In this document: piece after piece, positions 35,044 through 43,931 of the stretch
Layout of the letters: every line of letters begins with the position of its first letter
Position numbering within the stretch: the stretch's first letter is position 1
NCBI GenBank assembly: GCA_944332995.1
Contig: CALVKR010000007.1
Coordinates: forward strand, 20,781 to 84,780
DNA from: an uncultured Clostridia bacterium
Lineage (GTDB): Bacteria; Bacillota; Clostridia; Christensenellales; CAG-917
Direction of reading: 5' to 3'
DNA length: 64,000 nt
Notes under the pieces: generated by a model
Seen by the model: the letters and a program-made list of their open reading frames with translations, nothing else
Told to the model about the DNA's origin: nothing
The model's database searches: none
Made by a program: the position numbers and the translations under genes

Positions 35044-36387
35044 TTATAACACAAGCTGTCCCGCATCCGAATTGACAACGTATAAAATGTTGAGTTCTTC
35101 TCCCGTGGCGCAATCGATATAGACAAAGTATTCGCCGCCGTTTATTTCGCCGTTCAATTCATAGCAAAGTCTTTCGCTCTTTTCGCCGTAAGGAATGACG
35201 GCAAGTCGGACGTTTTTGATTTGCATTCTCTCGTCCGCTTTTGCTACCGCATCCGATTCGGATATGGCGATTGCGCCATAACTTCTCGTCTTATGATTTT
35301 TTGCGTAATGACTTGCCTCGACGCCGAGCACTTTGAGGTCGTCAAGCGCCACTTTAAATTTTACGATATCGGGATAAATGACGACGCCGTTTTCCTTTAC
35401 CGCCGTATTGACGTAGGCATAACCGTCCGTTTTTTCCACCCACACGGCTATGAGATTTTCAAAGCCGAGCTCTTTTGAATACTCAAGCGTAGCATTTATT
35501 ATCTCGTCGTTTGAATAGTCTTTAGGAGCGTCAACCCTTTTTGTCACTGTAAAGCCTAAGAGTTCTGCGTCCGATTTTGTCACGTTGACGTACGTTTCGC
35601 TTCCGTCTATTTCCGTTTTAAAGCAATACATATCGTCCGTCTCCGCCACAAGCTCCACTGCCGTGTTATCGCCAAGCGAGAAGATATCTTTCACTCTCTT
35701 TTGCGCTTTTTCAACGGAAATCAAAGTCGTTTTGTCCGAAACGGATTTTTCGTCGCCGTCCGAGAAAGGACCGTCGTATATGAGCGTCGGGTAATCGACG
35801 TCAGGCTCGACAAAGTTTTCAAACATATCGGGAAGCGACTTTAACACGCCGTCCGAACCTAAAAAGGATTTACCGCTTTTAAGCTCGTCCTGAATTGCAG
35901 AAAGATTGTCGGATACCACCTCGAGCATCTGCCCTATCTGAAACAGATTTTGTTTTTCATTTTCGCTGAGCGGATTGCCTTCGCTTGTCTTTTTCGCAAG
36001 GTAATAGGCGTAGTCCTGCACCTGATTTATAAACTTTTTGAGTTTTTCACCGCCCTCACCGCTTGCGTCGAAACTTGACAGATTTGCGGCGGCACCCTGT
36101 CCGGCGTTCCATACCTCATAAAGATATTCCTGCTCCGTCTTGCCCGACGTAGCGGCATCGATTTTCTTTAAGTCGACCGACATATCGTTGACCTCAGCTA
36201 CGAGGTTATAATACGCCCTTTGATAGGTCCCCTCAAGCATATTCTGCGCCTCTACCGTGGGCGACGTCGGATTGAACAACACGGCAAAGGCAACTACTGC
36301 GGCTATCAGTAAAAGCGATATCACTATAATTGTGGCGATGAGCGCTTTTATTGTTTTGTCTTTTTTATCTACGTTGGTTTTTTCCAT
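35044..36387 (-). CDS. ypeB: germination protein YpeB
   Basis: 447 residues. A single N-terminal TM helix (about 13-35), then a helical domain (NMLEGTYQRAYYNLVAEVND) and C-terminal PepSY-like repeats (TETDDMYCF..; ISESDAVAKADERMQ; CYELNGEINGGEYFVYIDCA). YpeB is needed to place and stabilise the cortex-lytic enzyme SleB in spores. The sleB-ypeB order, 9 bp apart, is the standard bicistronic operon. The C-terminus retains the usual hydrophobic ending. Confidence 0.92.
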   Translation of the reverse strand: MEKTNVDKKDKTIKALIATIIVISLLLIAAVVAFAVLFNPTSPTVEAQNMLEGTYQRAYYNLVAEVNDMSVDLKKIDAATSGKTEQEYLYEVWNAGQGAAANLSSFDASGEGGEKLKKFINQVQDYAYYLAKKTSEGNPLSENEKQNLFQIGQMLEVVSDNLSAIQDELKSGKSFLGSDGVLKSLPDMFENFVEPDVDYPTLIYDGPFSDGDEKSVSDKTTLISVEKAQKRVKDIFSLGDNTAVELVAETDDMYCFKTEIDGSETYVNVTKSDAELLGFTVTKRVDAPKDYSNDEIINATLEYSKELGFENLIAVWVEKTDGYAYVNTAVKENGVVIYPDIVKFKVALDDLKVLGVEASHYAKNHKTRSYGAIAISESDAVAKADERMQIKNVRLAVIPYGEKSERLCYELNGEINGGEYFVYIDCATGEELNILYVVNSDAGQLVL

Positions 36388-36396
36388 ATCTCCTCC

Positions 36397-37080
36397 TTAC
36401 ACCGCAAAATTGTGACTGCCTATCGACAGCCTGACCTGCCTTGACCAAATCCAGCTGCTTGTCGCCGTGGACGGGTTGTAATAATAAATGCAACCGTTCG
36501 TAGGGTCCCAGCCGTTCATTGCGTCGAGCGCAGCCTGACGCGCCGTGCTGTTGGGCGTAAGATTTATCTGCCCGTCGTTGACGCAGGTAAAGGCATACGG
36601 CTCGTATATAACTCCTGCAATCGTGTTGGGAAATGACGAGCTCTTGACTCTGTTCAATACTACCGCCGCTACGGCAACCTGTCCCGTATAAGGCTCGCCC
36701 CGAGCCTCGGCATAAACGAGCTTTGCCAAAAGGTTAATATCCGAATTGCTGTATCCACCGCCGGTGCTGCTTGAGGTATTGCTGAGCGTCATACCGAGAG
36801 CCGCAGCTGTTTTCGCTCCCACTATACCGTCGGCTACAAGTCCGTTTTTGCGCTGAAAATATAAAACGCCGTTTAATGTTTTCGGGCCGAAAATGCCGTC
36901 AACGGAACCTGTCATATATCCCCAATTTATAAGTTTGGTTTGCAAAGTCCTGACTTGCGTTCCCTGAGACCCTTGTTTTAAAACGGCGGCTTCGGCTACG
37001 TCGGCGTCCGAAGTGAATATCACTCCCACCGAAAGACACACCGCCAAAGCCATACATAAAAACAATGTTATCTTTTTCAT
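36397..37080 (-). CDS. sleB: spore cortex-lytic enzyme SleB
   Basis: 227 residues. Signal peptide (about 1-31), peptidoglycan-binding domain 1 (VLKQGSQGTQVRTLQTKLIN, GIFGPKTLNGVLYFQ), a short Ser/Gly linker, and the SleB/hydrolase_2 lytic transglycosylase domain (LLAKLVYAEARGEPYTGQVA, VAAVVLNRVKSSSFPNTIAG, ending GSHNFAV) with the catalytic Glu in YAEARGE. It degrades muramic-lactam cortex during germination. SD GCGGAGG precedes the ATG. It shows the organism makes endospores. A forespore-type (sigma-G) promoter was not placed with confidence. Confidence 0.95.
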   Translation of the reverse strand: MKKITLFLCMALAVCLSVGVIFTSDADVAEAAVLKQGSQGTQVRTLQTKLINWGYMTGSVDGIFGPKTLNGVLYFQRKNGLVADGIVGAKTAAALGMTLSNTSSSTGGGYSNSDINLLAKLVYAEARGEPYTGQVAVAAVVLNRVKSSSFPNTIAGVIYEPYAFTCVNDGQINLTPNSTARQAALDAMNGWDPTNGCIYYYNPSTATSSWIWSRQVRLSIGSHNFAV

Positions 37081-37140
37081 AAATCCTCCGCTTTTATTTT
37101 TCGCCTAAACAAAATTTGTATGCCCTGCTTTTTTGCCAAT

Positions 37141-37174
37141 AAAAAGCAAAAACCGCCCGTCTTGCGACGAACGG
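37141..37174 (-). terminator. terminator downstream of spoIIR
   Basis: Minus strand CCGTTCGTC gcaa GACGGGCGG (two G-U pairs) then TTTTTGCTTTTT. It separates spoIIR from sleB. Confidence 0.75.
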
Positions 37175-37306
37175 CTCATTGCTCGGATTTTGTATCGGGT
37201 TTTTAAATTTTGACTTTAATACTTTGTCTTTATTTGAAATTTTAAACGCATTATGTTTTGACTTGACGGATAGGCTCGCTCGGTTTGAGCGTCTTGCAGA
37301 TACGCT

Positions 37307-37849
37307 TTAGCCGAACAGACTGTCGAGTTTTTCCTTGACCCACGATTTATATACTACTTCGCCTTCGGGGACAAAGCACAGCGGTGGGAAAGCCACGCAC
37401 CACCAATTATCTCCCTCGCCCGTGCCGAGATTCAAAATAAGGCTGTCGTATTCTCCTGCGGGGAAAGTGTATTCGCCGTAAACTCTTTCGGGAAATGTTT
37501 CCTTGCCGATATATATGTTAGCTTTGTAGTCAAATCCGTTTTGCGCCAATACCTCGTTTGCGATTTTCGTGATTTGAGCCTTTGATGCGTCGAGCGTTTC
37601 AAGCGCCTGCGCTTTAGAGTTTACTCCCTCCAGCCTTTCAGTGAGATATTCCGTAACGCTGTCACGCACCCTGAGTTTTACCTCTTGGTCAATATCCGAA
37701 TTGCTGTTTGCTCTGATATGTATCCTGACAACCTCTTGCGTAAGGTCGGGCTCATCGCAAGCGGAAAGGGCGAGCACGCAAAACAAGACGGCTAAAAGCA
37801 ACCCTGTAAACACTATTCCCTTTTTAAATTTCAATTCCCTTGTTTTCAT
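37307..37849 (-). CDS. spoIIR: stage II sporulation protein R
   Basis: 180 residues. An N-terminal membrane/lipoprotein-type signal (LLAVLFCVLALSAC) is followed by the SpoIIR domain: VVRIHIRANSNSDIDQEVKL, VRDSV, then NIYIGKETFPERVYGEYTFP and GEGDNWWCVAFPPLCF, the family signature. SpoIIR is secreted from the forespore and triggers SpoIIGA to process pro-sigma-E. It is slightly shorter than the B. subtilis protein. A divergent NUDIX gene starts 70 bp away. Confidence 0.94.
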   Translation of the reverse strand: MKTRELKFKKGIVFTGLLLAVLFCVLALSACDEPDLTQEVVRIHIRANSNSDIDQEVKLRVRDSVTEYLTERLEGVNSKAQALETLDASKAQITKIANEVLAQNGFDYKANIYIGKETFPERVYGEYTFPAGEYDSLILNLGTGEGDNWWCVAFPPLCFVPEGEVVYKSWVKEKLDSLFG

Positions 37850-37883
37850 ATCCTGATTGTCGACAGATTTATTTTTTTTATAC

Positions 37884-37912
37884 TTGCCCTGCCGATATAT
37901 TTGTGATAATCT
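37884..37912 (+). promoter_or_regulatory. NUDIX gene promoter, positioned for a leaderless mRNA
   Basis: TTGCCC 37884-37889, a 17-bp spacer, TAATCT 37907-37912, then six bases to the ATG at 37919. There is no SD. Confidence 0.55.
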
Positions 37913-37918
37913 TTAGAT

Positions 37919-38446
37919 ATGGAAAAAACGGTAAACAAAAACTATGTGTATCAAGGTCGCATAATAAAGGTGCGCAATGACGACGCCTTAGCCGAAAACG
38001 GCAATCCTTGCAAACGTGAAATCGTGGAGCACAGAGGCGGAGCGGCAATCCTTGCCGTGGAAGACAAAAAATTCGTGTATCTCGTAAAGCAATATCGCTA
38101 TGCCTACGAAAAAGAATTGCTTGAGATACCGGCAGGAAAAATAGAGGAAAACGAAAACCCCTATGACACCGCCATAAGAGAGCTTGAAGAGGAACTCGGA
38201 CTCAAAGCGGACAGGATTGAGCCTTTCGGCGAAGTTTATCCCACACCCGGTTACTGCAACGAAATCATAAGGCTGTATCTTGCCGAAAAATTCGTCCCCA
38301 CCCACACACACTTTGACGACGACGAATATTTAGTCCAGATAAAAGTTACCCTTGACGAGGCAATAAAAATGATTATGGACGGGACGATTAAAGATTCAAA
38401 GACAATAGTCGCACTGTTAAAATATAAAGAAATGCAAAACAAATAA
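37919..38446 (+). CDS. NUDIX hydrolase, ADP-ribose pyrophosphatase type
   Basis: 175 residues. The NUDIX box is intact: GKIEENENPYDTAIRELEEE followed by LGL, with the REx2EE core. Upstream it has VYLVKQYRYAYEKELLEIPA and downstream PFGEVYPTPGYCNEIIRLYL, the features of NudF/YqkG ADP-ribose diphosphatases. It cleaves ADP-ribose to AMP and ribose 5-phosphate. No SD precedes the ATG, and the -10 box is 6 bp upstream, so translation is probably leaderless. A strong hairpin terminator follows. Confidence 0.92.
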   Translation: MEKTVNKNYVYQGRIIKVRNDDALAENGNPCKREIVEHRGGAAILAVEDKKFVYLVKQYRYAYEKELLEIPAGKIEENENPYDTAIRELEEELGLKADRIEPFGEVYPTPGYCNEIIRLYLAEKFVPTHTHFDDDEYLVQIKVTLDEAIKMIMDGTIKDSKTIVALLKYKEMQNK

Positions 38447-38561
38447 TTTTGTTTTACCTGCATTTTGCCGATTCGCTTATCAAAGCCGCATTGGCACAGG
38501 CTGTCTTTTCTTCTTTGACGTCCTTTGGTTTAAACGGTATTTAATACGGCGTTTTAAATAT

Positions 38562-38615
38562 ACCGTCGCACTTTAAAATATTATAGAGTATTTTAAAGTT
38601 TGACGGTTTTGTTTT
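38562..38615 (+). terminator. terminator after the NUDIX gene
   Basis: ACCGTC/GACGGT outer stem plus CTTTAAAATA/TATTTTAAAG inner stem, followed by TTTGTTTT. Confidence 0.75.
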
Positions 38616-38704
38616 GCGATTAAATTTAGGCAATGCTTTCCCCTTTTGATTTATCGGATACATATTTTTAAGTTTATATGCAACACTAATACCGAGGTGA
38701 AACT

Positions 38705-39121
38705 ATGAAAATTTACGAAGAAATATTAAAAAACGCCGACCTCGGCATTGAGGCTATCGAGGCGGTCAAATGCAGAGTGCAGGACGAAAGATTTTTAAAC
38801 GAGCTTGCCAAAGAAAAGAGAGCCTACGTTTCATACAGATGCGAGATGGAAAGAGAGCTATCCGATTCGCAGCTCAAAGACGCAGTGGCGTCAAAATTTC
38901 AAAAGGCAATGATGAAATTCGGCACAAAAATGAACACCGTTTTCGACAGCTCGAACACCAATATAGCCGAGATGATGATAGAGGGCACGAACATGGGCAT
39001 TAACGACATTCAAAAGGAAATCAACCGCATGAACGCCGACAAAGAGGACGTTCCGCCCGTAGCATATGAGTATATCGAAATGATGCAACAAAACGTCGAC
39101 GAGCTGAGAAATTATCTTTAA
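38705..39121 (+). CDS. helical cytosolic protein of unknown function (YlbF-like size)
   Basis: 138 residues, almost entirely helical and charged, with no signal peptide or TM segment. Middle: KFGTKMNTVFDSSNTNIAEM; then MIEGTNMGINDIQKEINRMN and a C-terminal amphipathic helix AYEYIEMMQQNVDELRNYL. SD CGAGGTG lies before the ATG, and a terminator follows at once, so it is monocistronic. Size and helicity recall YlbF/YmcA proteins, but I do not see enough to assign it. Confidence 0.72.
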   Translation: MKIYEEILKNADLGIEAIEAVKCRVQDERFLNELAKEKRAYVSYRCEMERELSDSQLKDAVASKFQKAMMKFGTKMNTVFDSSNTNIAEMMIEGTNMGINDIQKEINRMNADKEDVPPVAYEYIEMMQQNVDELRNYL

Positions 39122-39124
39122 ACT

Positions 39125-39150
39125 AAAAAGCCGCTTAAAGCGGCTTTTTT
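39125..39150 (+). terminator. terminator after the helical protein gene
   Basis: AAAAAGCCGCTT AA AGCGGCTTTTTT. Confidence 0.9.
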
Positions 39151-39299
39151 AATTGAAGTATCTTTATTTTTACTTATGGCTTTTAAACCGATAACGCATC
39201 GAATTTTTCCTGTTCTATGCCTAAAAGGCTTATAGATATCTTTGCGTATATGCTCTTTTATCGTTTGTTTATAACGAGGTGATACCGACGCACGGCAAG

Positions 39300-42200
39300 C
39301 TAAGCCACCGTCGCCTTAATGAGCCACACACCGTCCGCCCCGACTCCGAATTCGTAACTTATGCCGTCTATGGCGATAAGATTTAAAGCGTTGCGCATAT
39401 ATGTGCCGTTAACGTTCGTTCCGTCTATAAAGGCATAGCTACCCACCTTGACCGCCACGAAAGTATCCTCGCCGTTAAGTTGCGAAAGATTATAGCTGTA
39501 TATGAGCGCAAGCGCAAGCTCGGTGGCGCTGTCAATCTCCCCGTCGCCTATGACGTAGTCGCCTTTGACTAGGGTTTGGTCATAGCTTTCTTTAAGATAA
39601 GTTTTTGCAACCTTAAAATCGAGAATGTCGAAAACGTTTATACTGACGTCCGCCGCCGTCGGATAGAGTTCTATCTCAACCGCTTTTATCTCGGAATCCG
39701 CTCCCGGGAAAGCATAGCTTATTCCCCTTTCTATATGCGCACCGTCGCCCTCGCCCGTTATATCCGCCTCTGAAAGGAAGAGGTAGTCAAACAGATACAC
39801 TTCCGTTCCCGAAGTGGCTGTTTCGGGGCATTTGACGTTTGCCCAGGTAAGGTCAAAACCGTACCACTCTTTTACTCCGTCTTCGTCGGCGTCAACCAAG
39901 GCCTTGTTCCAGGCGTGGTCGCCGCCGTTTGCCGTACCGACGACTCTGACGCACGGGATATTTTCAAATCCGCACAAAAGACAGAACAGCTTTGAAATTC
40001 CGTCGCAGACGGCAAGACCGTCGAGCGCACCTTCTATATAATAGCAAGAAAGAGTCAGCGCTTTTTCCGCGGTGTATCCGGCTCCTGCCGCGGCATAATC
40101 GTAGACGACGTTGTTTGCGATATATCCGCTTATTGCGAGAAGTTTTTCGACGTCCGTCATATTATCGTCTATGATTGAAAGCGCTATCTCCCTCGCCTCG
40201 TTGTAGGCAATTTCCGCATTTGAATTAGCGCCTTCAAATATCGGACGGTAACCGTATGATACCGCTCGGTAAAGAGCGTCCGTCGTTTTGACTAAATACG
40301 TCTTTTCGTTGGAATCGATAGGCAGCGACGTCCTCTTTTCCGACGACGTGTTATATCTGCCGTCGATAAGCGGAGCGTTGACGTAGTCGTATGCTATTCC
40401 CTCTTCGACGCTTGAGGAAGTGGGAGCTTTAATTCCTTTTTCGTTATTGTATTTCAGCATTAAAATGTTATCCGAAATGCTGTAATTTAATGGCATCGAA
40501 CCGCCGCTGTAATACTGCGCCCATATATTTGAAAATACGTCGCCGAAATTGAATTCTGCATATCCAAGCTCGGAATTGAACATAAAATTCTGATTTGTCG
40601 TAAGATAGTTTACCTGCACATAGCTGAAAGCCACGCAGGCGTCAAGATGCGTTTCGAGATAATAATTGTAGGTATCCCCTTCCCACTCAAAAGTCTTTTC
40701 AACGTAGCTTTTTACCGAATTCCACTCCGTTGCCGTAAAGCAATAGACCCTCGTTATGTTTGACTTGACGTTTCCTATCATCGCATAGATATTATTTTCG
40801 CCGTGCGACGGAGTAAACGTCAGAGTATCCAAGTTTTGGTCGACGCTGTAACCTTGCACGTCGTTGACCAACACGTCGTTGACATACCAATACACGGGAA
40901 GCGTGGCGTTATAGTCTTTTGTCGGCTCGACAACGTTTGCCGTTACCGTAACGGAAGAATACGAGCCCGTCACCTGATTTGCTTGACCGGACGTAAGAGA
41001 AGTTGCCACCTTATCGACGGGCGAATAACTGTCGGAAACGACAAGAGTATATTCCGCCTCCTTATAGGTCGATGACGACTTGGCGTCGTAAACTCTGACC
41101 TTAAAGACGTTCGTACCGATATCCGCCATGGTGGGCGTATATGTATATGTATCGGCGGATCGGTCGGACGAATAAGAACCCTCTTTTTTAACCGCTCCGT
41201 TTAGATACCACACGACGTATTCCGTGCCGTTAGTGCTCGACTTGTTCCAATCGGCAAAAAGATAAACGTCGTCGCCGTCGTCAAATTTAATTTGTGCGCT
41301 CTCTCTGCCCTCTCTGTCCGTCAATGTGAGATTGTTGACCAAAGCGCTCGACGCTTTGAAATAGATATTAGAGCTGCAAAGAGTACCGTCGCAATACGCT
41401 TTAAAGACATAATAATTTTTGTCGGGTGCGGTGAAGTTTAAAATGTAATCGCTGTCGCCGTCATATAAGGTCCAACGTGCGTCGTCGGTAGACGGAGCCG
41501 ACGCAAACGGCGTATCCGAAGATATATAATACCAATACGTTTCGGGATACGGATTATAGTTTGGATATCCGCTCGCCATTTTAATATACACCTTGACTTC
41601 CTCGCCCGACGGAGCGATATAGTAGTCGATATTATTTTCCCTTTGGGTAAGAAAATCCGTCGTGCCCGTTTCAAAACCGTCTAAAGGTTTGGGCGCAATC
41701 GTCTTAGGGGAATATCTGTCGAAATATCCGAAAAACACCTCGGGCGACGTGAAAGTATATCCGTCGTAGGCAATCGTCGCATAAACCGTGGCATAATAGC
41801 CTTTGGCGCTAGGAGTGAAGGTTGCCGTATTTTTATTTGAGAGCTCATCGATTTTCACAAATTCCGCAGTCTGTCCGCTTGTCGGTTTTTCTTTTATATA
41901 CCAAACCGTTTTAGCATAAGACGGCAAAACGACTTCGCCGTAGTTGAGCGTAAGTCTTATCGATTCGACGGCGTCATACTGCAAAAGCGCGCCCGTGCAA
42001 TCTATCGAAAGAGATTCTATAGGTTTGTTTTTGGCTGTAACGGTGACGGAATCGGAGAGCCTGCCGTCGTCCGTTTTAACGGTTATGTTTGCGCTGCCGG
42101 CGAGATGCGCTTTAACGACTCCTTTTTCGTCAACTGAAATCTTTTCGGGATTGTCCGAAATAAATTTAAGCGTTTCCGTGGCGCTTGATGGAACTTTTTC

Positions 42201-42380
42201 CACCTCGAGCGTTAAAGACTCGCCCACGAACATGGAAATCTCGTCCGCCCCCGATATGGTGAGCGAATTGAGCCTGAATTCCCAAAGTCCGCACCCTGCA
42301 AAGGCGCCGACCAAGAGTCCCAACATCAATATTATTAAAAATAATTTAAACCGTTTCATCTTCCCTCTTTTAATATTCAT
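39300..42380 (-). CDS. large lipoprotein with Ig-like (BIG2) repeats and a transglutaminase-like domain
   Basis: Up to 1026 residues. ATG at 42380 lacks an SD; the in-frame ATG at 42359 follows AGAGGG and may be the real start. Signal peptide with lipobox AFAGC. A BIG2-type Ig-like domain follows (SISGADEISMFVGESLTLEV type, NPEKISVDEKGVVKAHLAGS, ANITV), then further Ig-like beta domains to about residue 580. A transglutaminase/protease-like fold lies at about 720-870 with an intact Cys-His-Asp triad: LAVCDGISKLFCLLCG, GGDHAWNKALV, GFDLTW. The last 130 residues are a beta-rich tail. It is lipid-anchored on the surface and may cross-link or cleave wall or surface proteins. Confidence 0.85.
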   Translation of the reverse strand: MNIKRGKMKRFKLFLIILMLGLLVGAFAGCGLWEFRLNSLTISGADEISMFVGESLTLEVEKVPSSATETLKFISDNPEKISVDEKGVVKAHLAGSANITVKTDDGRLSDSVTVTAKNKPIESLSIDCTGALLQYDAVESIRLTLNYGEVVLPSYAKTVWYIKEKPTSGQTAEFVKIDELSNKNTATFTPSAKGYYATVYATIAYDGYTFTSPEVFFGYFDRYSPKTIAPKPLDGFETGTTDFLTQRENNIDYYIAPSGEEVKVYIKMASGYPNYNPYPETYWYYISSDTPFASAPSTDDARWTLYDGDSDYILNFTAPDKNYYVFKAYCDGTLCSSNIYFKASSALVNNLTLTDREGRESAQIKFDDGDDVYLFADWNKSSTNGTEYVVWYLNGAVKKEGSYSSDRSADTYTYTPTMADIGTNVFKVRVYDAKSSSTYKEAEYTLVVSDSYSPVDKVATSLTSGQANQVTGSYSSVTVTANVVEPTKDYNATLPVYWYVNDVLVNDVQGYSVDQNLDTLTFTPSHGENNIYAMIGNVKSNITRVYCFTATEWNSVKSYVEKTFEWEGDTYNYYLETHLDACVAFSYVQVNYLTTNQNFMFNSELGYAEFNFGDVFSNIWAQYYSGGSMPLNYSISDNILMLKYNNEKGIKAPTSSSVEEGIAYDYVNAPLIDGRYNTSSEKRTSLPIDSNEKTYLVKTTDALYRAVSYGYRPIFEGANSNAEIAYNEAREIALSIIDDNMTDVEKLLAISGYIANNVVYDYAAAGAGYTAEKALTLSCYYIEGALDGLAVCDGISKLFCLLCGFENIPCVRVVGTANGGDHAWNKALVDADEDGVKEWYGFDLTWANVKCPETATSGTEVYLFDYLFLSEADITGEGDGAHIERGISYAFPGADSEIKAVEIELYPTAADVSINVFDILDFKVAKTYLKESYDQTLVKGDYVIGDGEIDSATELALALIYSYNLSQLNGEDTFVAVKVGSYAFIDGTNVNGTYMRNALNLIAIDGISYEFGVGADGVWLIKATVA

Positions 42381-42636
42381 TCATTTTAATACTTAAGCGG
42401 CAACCTACAGCTTAAAACTCGCTTTTTGGCGTTTAAACCTTAAATTGCCTGCATTGCGCAACTTTAATCCCCTTAAGGCAAGTTTGTTTGCGGCAATTTA
42501 ACGCACTCGGATTTGCCATAGTACCGATACCCTTTTGTTTTAAAGCGGTATACCGTCGGGCGGTATAATAAATAAATATATATAATAATAAATATCAATA
42601 TATAGCCGTCATATATTTTATATCATTTTGAAATTG

Positions 42637-42665
42637 TTGTCAATACGGGCAATATGTGGTAAAAT
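42637..42665 (+). promoter_or_regulatory. promoter of mrnC, positioned for a leaderless mRNA
   Basis: TTGTCA 42637-42642, a 17-bp spacer, TAAAAT 42660-42665. The ATG is at 42673, 7 bp after the -10, and there is no SD. Confidence 0.65.
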
Positions 42666-42672
42666 TCGCTTG

Positions 42673-43065
42673 ATGGATTGCATATTTGAAATTTCTCAAA
42701 AGCTCACCGAGGAAGAAGCCTTAAAACTCCCCCCTTTATCGCTTGCTTTTATAGGCGACAGCGTGCAATCGCTATACGAGCGCTCGCTCGTCACGATAGG
42801 AAGCTCCGACCCGACGGGAAAACTTCACAGCCTCGTCACCGAAAAGGTAAAGGCGGTATCGCAGGCGGACAAGGTAAAGGGGCTGATTGAAACAATGACC
42901 GAAACGGAGCAGGATTTATTCCGAAGGGCAAGAAACGCAAAAATTCACACGTCGGCAAAACACGCCGAGATAGGCGAATACCGCTACGCCAGCGGTTTCG
43001 AGGCGGTGATAGGCTTTTTGTATCTGACCGGACAGACTCAAAGGCTTAAACTGTTTTTAAGCTGA
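42673..43065 (+). CDS. mrnC: mini-ribonuclease III
   Basis: 130 residues. RNase III catalytic domain without the dsRNA-binding domain: LPPLSLAFIGDSVQSLYERS with the conserved Asp, and a second acidic cluster SGFEAVIGFLYLTGQ. In Firmicutes it matures 23S rRNA. I start at 42673 because the open frame upstream to 42628 runs through the promoter. With rlmB and sigH next, it keeps the classic Firmicute order. It is probably translated from a leaderless mRNA. Confidence 0.93.
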   Translation: MDCIFEISQKLTEEEALKLPPLSLAFIGDSVQSLYERSLVTIGSSDPTGKLHSLVTEKVKAVSQADKVKGLIETMTETEQDLFRRARNAKIHTSAKHAEIGEYRYASGFEAVIGFLYLTGQTQRLKLFLS

Positions 43066-43205
43066 CAATATCGCCTCTGCCGCTGAAGCTAAAGACAATA
43101 ACTCCCGCCTTAAATTTCGGAATTTAGCGATAAATTATACTGTCCATATAGGCTCAGCTGAATATTTAATTTAAATTTAAATACACAAAATAAACGCAGG
43201 AAGAT

Positions 43206-43931
43206 ATGATAGTTTACGGAAAAAACGCCGTCAGAGAAGCGCTTAGCGGCGACGACGTCATCGAGAAAGTTTTAATAGAAAAAGGGAACTTTGACAAAGC
43301 CTTAAACGATATTGTAAAACTCGCCAAAGAAAGGCGGGCAGTTTTGCAATTTGTCGACAAAGGCGCCCTCACCCAAAAGGCAGGTACCTCAAACCATCAG
43401 GGAGCCGTTTTGATAAAGGGCGAATTTGACTACTGCTCGCTTGACGATATATTGGAGCTTGCCCGGTCAAAAGGCGAAAGGGCGCTCGTGGTGATATGCG
43501 ATTCTATTTGCGATCCGCACAACCTCGGCGCAATCCTGAGAAGTGCGGAATGTTTCGGAGCGCACGGCGTAGTCATTTCTAAACACAGAAGCTGTCCCGT
43601 AAACGGCACCGTCATAAAAGCGAGCGCAGGCGCTGCCGAGCATATCCTCGTTGCCAAAGTCACCAACGTAAACGACGCCATAAGAGAACTTAAAGAGCGT
43701 AGCGTCTGGGTTTATGCCACCGACTTCGACGGCGACGATATATCCAAGTGCGACCTGACGGGCGACGTTGCCATAGTCATAGGCAATGAGGGGGACGGAA
43801 TAAAAAGACTCACTAAAGAGCTTTGCGACGCAACCGTCACGATAAAACAATACGGCAAGGTAAATTCGCTCAACGCCTCGGTAGCGTGCGGCGTTGCCCT
43901 TTACGAAATAACACGGCAAAGGAATAAATGA
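43206..43931 (+). CDS. rlmB: 23S rRNA (guanosine-2'-O-)-methyltransferase, TrmH/SpoU family
   Basis: 241 residues. N-terminal substrate-binding domain (MIVYGKNAVREALSGDDVIE) and SpoU knot domain with the three motifs: DSICDPHNLGAILRSAECFG, VIGNEGDGIKRLT and QYGKVNSLNASVACGVALYE. It modifies G2251-type positions in 23S rRNA. SD AGGAAG precedes the ATG. The stop overlaps sigH by 4 bp. In B. subtilis yacP separates rlmB and sigH; it is missing here. Confidence 0.95.
   Translation: MIVYGKNAVREALSGDDVIEKVLIEKGNFDKALNDIVKLAKERRAVLQFVDKGALTQKAGTSNHQGAVLIKGEFDYCSLDDILELARSKGERALVVICDSICDPHNLGAILRSAECFGAHGVVISKHRSCPVNGTVIKASAGAAEHILVAKVTNVNDAIRELKERSVWVYATDFDGDDISKCDLTGDVAIVIGNEGDGIKRLTKELCDATVTIKQYGKVNSLNASVACGVALYEITRQRNK

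Noticed and set aside
37840..37890. Sigma-F promoter for spoIIR
   Set aside because: A GTATA-like -35 exists, but the corresponding -10 matches poorly and would lie too close to the ATG.
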